From: Euwallacea fornicatus
Taxonomy: Eukaryota > Arthropoda > Insecta > Coleoptera > Curculionidae
Direction of reading: 5' to 3'
NCBI RefSeq assembly: GCF_040115645.1
Contig: NW_027096057.1
Span: 62,001-126,000, forward strand
Length of the DNA stretch: 64,000 nt
Part shown: positions 63,130 through 64,000 of the stretch, piece after piece
Position numbering within the stretch: position 1 is the first letter of the stretch
Layout of the letters: each line of letters opens with the position of its first letter
Translations under genes and position numbers: made by a program
Notes under the pieces: generated by a model
Databases searched by the model: none
Seen by the model: the letters and a program-made list of their open reading frames with translations, nothing else
Told to the model about the DNA's origin: nothing

Positions 63130-64000
63130 AAGGCATCATTTTATCTTGGCGAGTTTTCTAGAAAACGAGTAATTTATGTGCACAAACACACATCTTTCGT
63201 GACTTTTCAAGTTTTGAACCTCCGTAACTTCGGCAAATGAGCTCCAACTACCTTCAAAATATAACCACAGAATCACCTCGACGAGCACTTTAACACGACT
63301 AATAAAGCTTCATTGTATTTTGGTGAGATTTCTAGAAAACGAGTAATTTATGTGCTCAAACACACATCTTTCGTGACTTTTCAAGCTTTGATCCTCCGTA
63401 ACTTCGGCAAATGAGTTCCAACTACCTTCAAATTTTACCACAGACTCACCTCGACGAGCACTTTAACATGACTTATAAGGCTTCATTGTATCTTGGCGAG
63501 TTTTCTAGAAAACGAGTAATTTATGTGCACAAACACACTTCTTTCGTGACTTTTCAAGATTTGAACCTCCGTAACTTCGGCAAATGAGCTCCAACTACCT
63601 TCAAAATATGACCACAGAATCACCTCGACGAACTCTTTAACACAACTAACAAGGCTTCGTTGTATCTTGGTGAGTTTTCTAGAAAACGAGTAATTTATGT
63701 GCACAAACACACATCTTTCGTTACTTTTCAAGCTTTGAATCTCCGTAACTTCGGCAAATGAGCTCCAACTACCTTCAAAATTTGACCACAGAATCACCTC
63801 AACGAGCTCTTTAACATGACAAATAAGGCTTCAATGTATCTTGGTGAGTTTTCTAGAAACGAGTAATTTATGTGCACAAACACACATCTTTCGTTACTTT
63901 TCAAGCTTTGAATCTCCGTAACTTCGGCAAATGAGCTCCAACTACCTTCAAAATTTGACCACAGAATCACCTCGACGAGCTCTTTAACATGACAAATAAG
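63130..64000 (+). repeat. Right-end monomers, most diverged, array continues
   Basis: Monomers 364-368 and 3 bp of the next. Private changes include tataaccac, aataaagcttc and gtattttgg, a hybrid gttccaactacc tail with a 1-bp deletion (about 63430), ggcttcgttg, tcaatgtatc and a second 1-bp deletion (about 63857). The final bases still match the monomer, so the array end is not reached. Confidence 0.88.

Larger units (their letters stand above)
1..64000 (+). repeat. Tandem satellite array, 174-bp monomer, 368 full copies, all one orientation
   Basis: The motif aaggcttcattgtatcttgg recurs at 10, 184, 358, 532, 706, 880 and so on, always 174 bp apart. I followed the register through the window: monomer n starts at 10+174(n-1) until about 26.4 kb. 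Ten small deletions then shift the phase by 44 bp in total, and the last full monomer starts at 63825. Bases 1-9 and 63998-64000 belong to flanking monomers. No monomer is inverted and nothing is inserted. A reference monomer contains 67 G/C of 174 (38.5%) and seven CpG. Monomers combine a limited set of 5-prime and 3-prime half variants (see summary). The family is not recognised. The size and HOR structure are what is known of centromeric satellites, so a centromeric or pericentromeric role is inferred, not shown. Confidence 0.98.

Noticed and set aside
63483..63797. Antisense open frame of 104 codons
   Set aside because: This is the same repeat frame with ggcttcgttg removing the stop. Its protein is a repeat of the monomer translation.
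1..64000. CRISPR array
   Set aside because: There are no short repeats separated by unique spacers. The whole 174-bp unit repeats, with variants in both halves.
1..64000. CENP-B box
   Set aside because: The closest stretch, cttcggcaaatgagctc, fits the TTCGnnnnA part of the known box but not its CGGG end, so there is no convincing site.
1..64000. Conserved ccgtaacttcgg as a protein-binding dyad
   Set aside because: It is an imperfect inverted repeat (8 of 12 positions symmetric by eye). Conservation may reflect homogenisation only, and I know no protein for it.
1..64000. Transposon insertions, rDNA, tRNA genes or telomere repeats within the array
   Set aside because: The 174-bp phase is continuous apart from small deletions, leaving no room for any insertion, and no such motifs were seen.
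1..64000. Identity with human alpha satellite (171 bp) or the Arabidopsis 178-180 bp centromere repeat
   Set aside because: The length is close but the sequence does not resemble either as I remember them. I could not run a search, so the family stays unnamed.

Overview
The window is one uninterrupted tandem satellite DNA array. It holds 368 complete head-to-tail monomers with a basic length of 174 bp. There is a 9-bp tail of a preceding monomer at the left edge and 3 bp of a following one at the right edge, so the array continues past both ends. Every monomer has the same orientation. I see no gene, RNA gene, transposon, CRISPR array, telomere repeat or other unique sequence. The short open frames present are by-products of the repeat. 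A typical monomer is about 38% G+C by hand count, with seven CpG sites.

Organism: a nucleosome-scale monomer, tens of kilobases of perfect tandem arrangement and nested higher-order repeats (HORs) are typical of a eukaryotic centromeric or pericentromeric satellite. I do not recognise the family. It does not look like human alpha satellite or the Arabidopsis 178-180 bp repeat as I remember them. A plant seems most likely but this is weak inference; some animals have satellites of similar size. Centromere identity cannot be shown from sequence alone.

Notation: monomers are numbered 1 to 368 from the 'aaggcttcatt' motif; monomer 1 starts at 10. 5-prime halves are named by the bases after 'cttggtgag' (ttttcc, ttttct, atttct, ttatct, ttaact, atttat) and by the later motif: L gtgctcaaacacacatc, H gtgcacaaacacacttc, h gtgcacaaacacacatc, V with cacctatc, G gtggacaaac, R gtgcacagac, E gtgcacgaac, S gtgctcaaacactcatc. 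3-prime halves are: P (ccaaatagc, gacc, cgacgagcac), Q (tacc, caacgagctc, catgactaat), Y (tacc, caacgagcac), K (caactgagctccacatacg, gacc), M (like K but gtcc, ending actaag), N (ccaactacc, gagctc), O (ccaactacc, gagtaattt), J (gaactc, acaactaac), D (gaccacttt), F (gcttgaaaattt), U (gttccaaatacc, cagtcag), and the class II tails W (ttcaaattccgtc) and Z (aaattgcttaaaaaattg), which both carry tgatcatag and end gactcat.

Layout: 1-3.7 kb mixed order; 3.7-16.0 kb an 8-monomer cassette used repeatedly, a 9-monomer HOR (1,566 bp) and a 14-monomer HOR (2,436 bp); 16.0-20.5 kb a long-range copy of 5.1-7.3 kb and a further cassette copy; 20.5-25.9 kb a 13-monomer HOR; 25.9-30.3 kb transitional, with the first indel and an unusual divergent pair; 30.3-47.9 kb a domain rich in class II monomers, built from overlapping duplications at offsets of 5, 19, 24 and 27 monomers; 47.9-55.3 kb a K-rich unit in three copies; 55.3-64.0 kb a more diverged zone holding eight of the ten indels, including an 18-bp deletion present twice.

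Reading: the array has been rebuilt by repeated in-register unequal exchange or conversion of blocks of 5-14 monomers. The left and middle parts are the most recently homogenised. The right end looks older and probably lies closer to an array edge.
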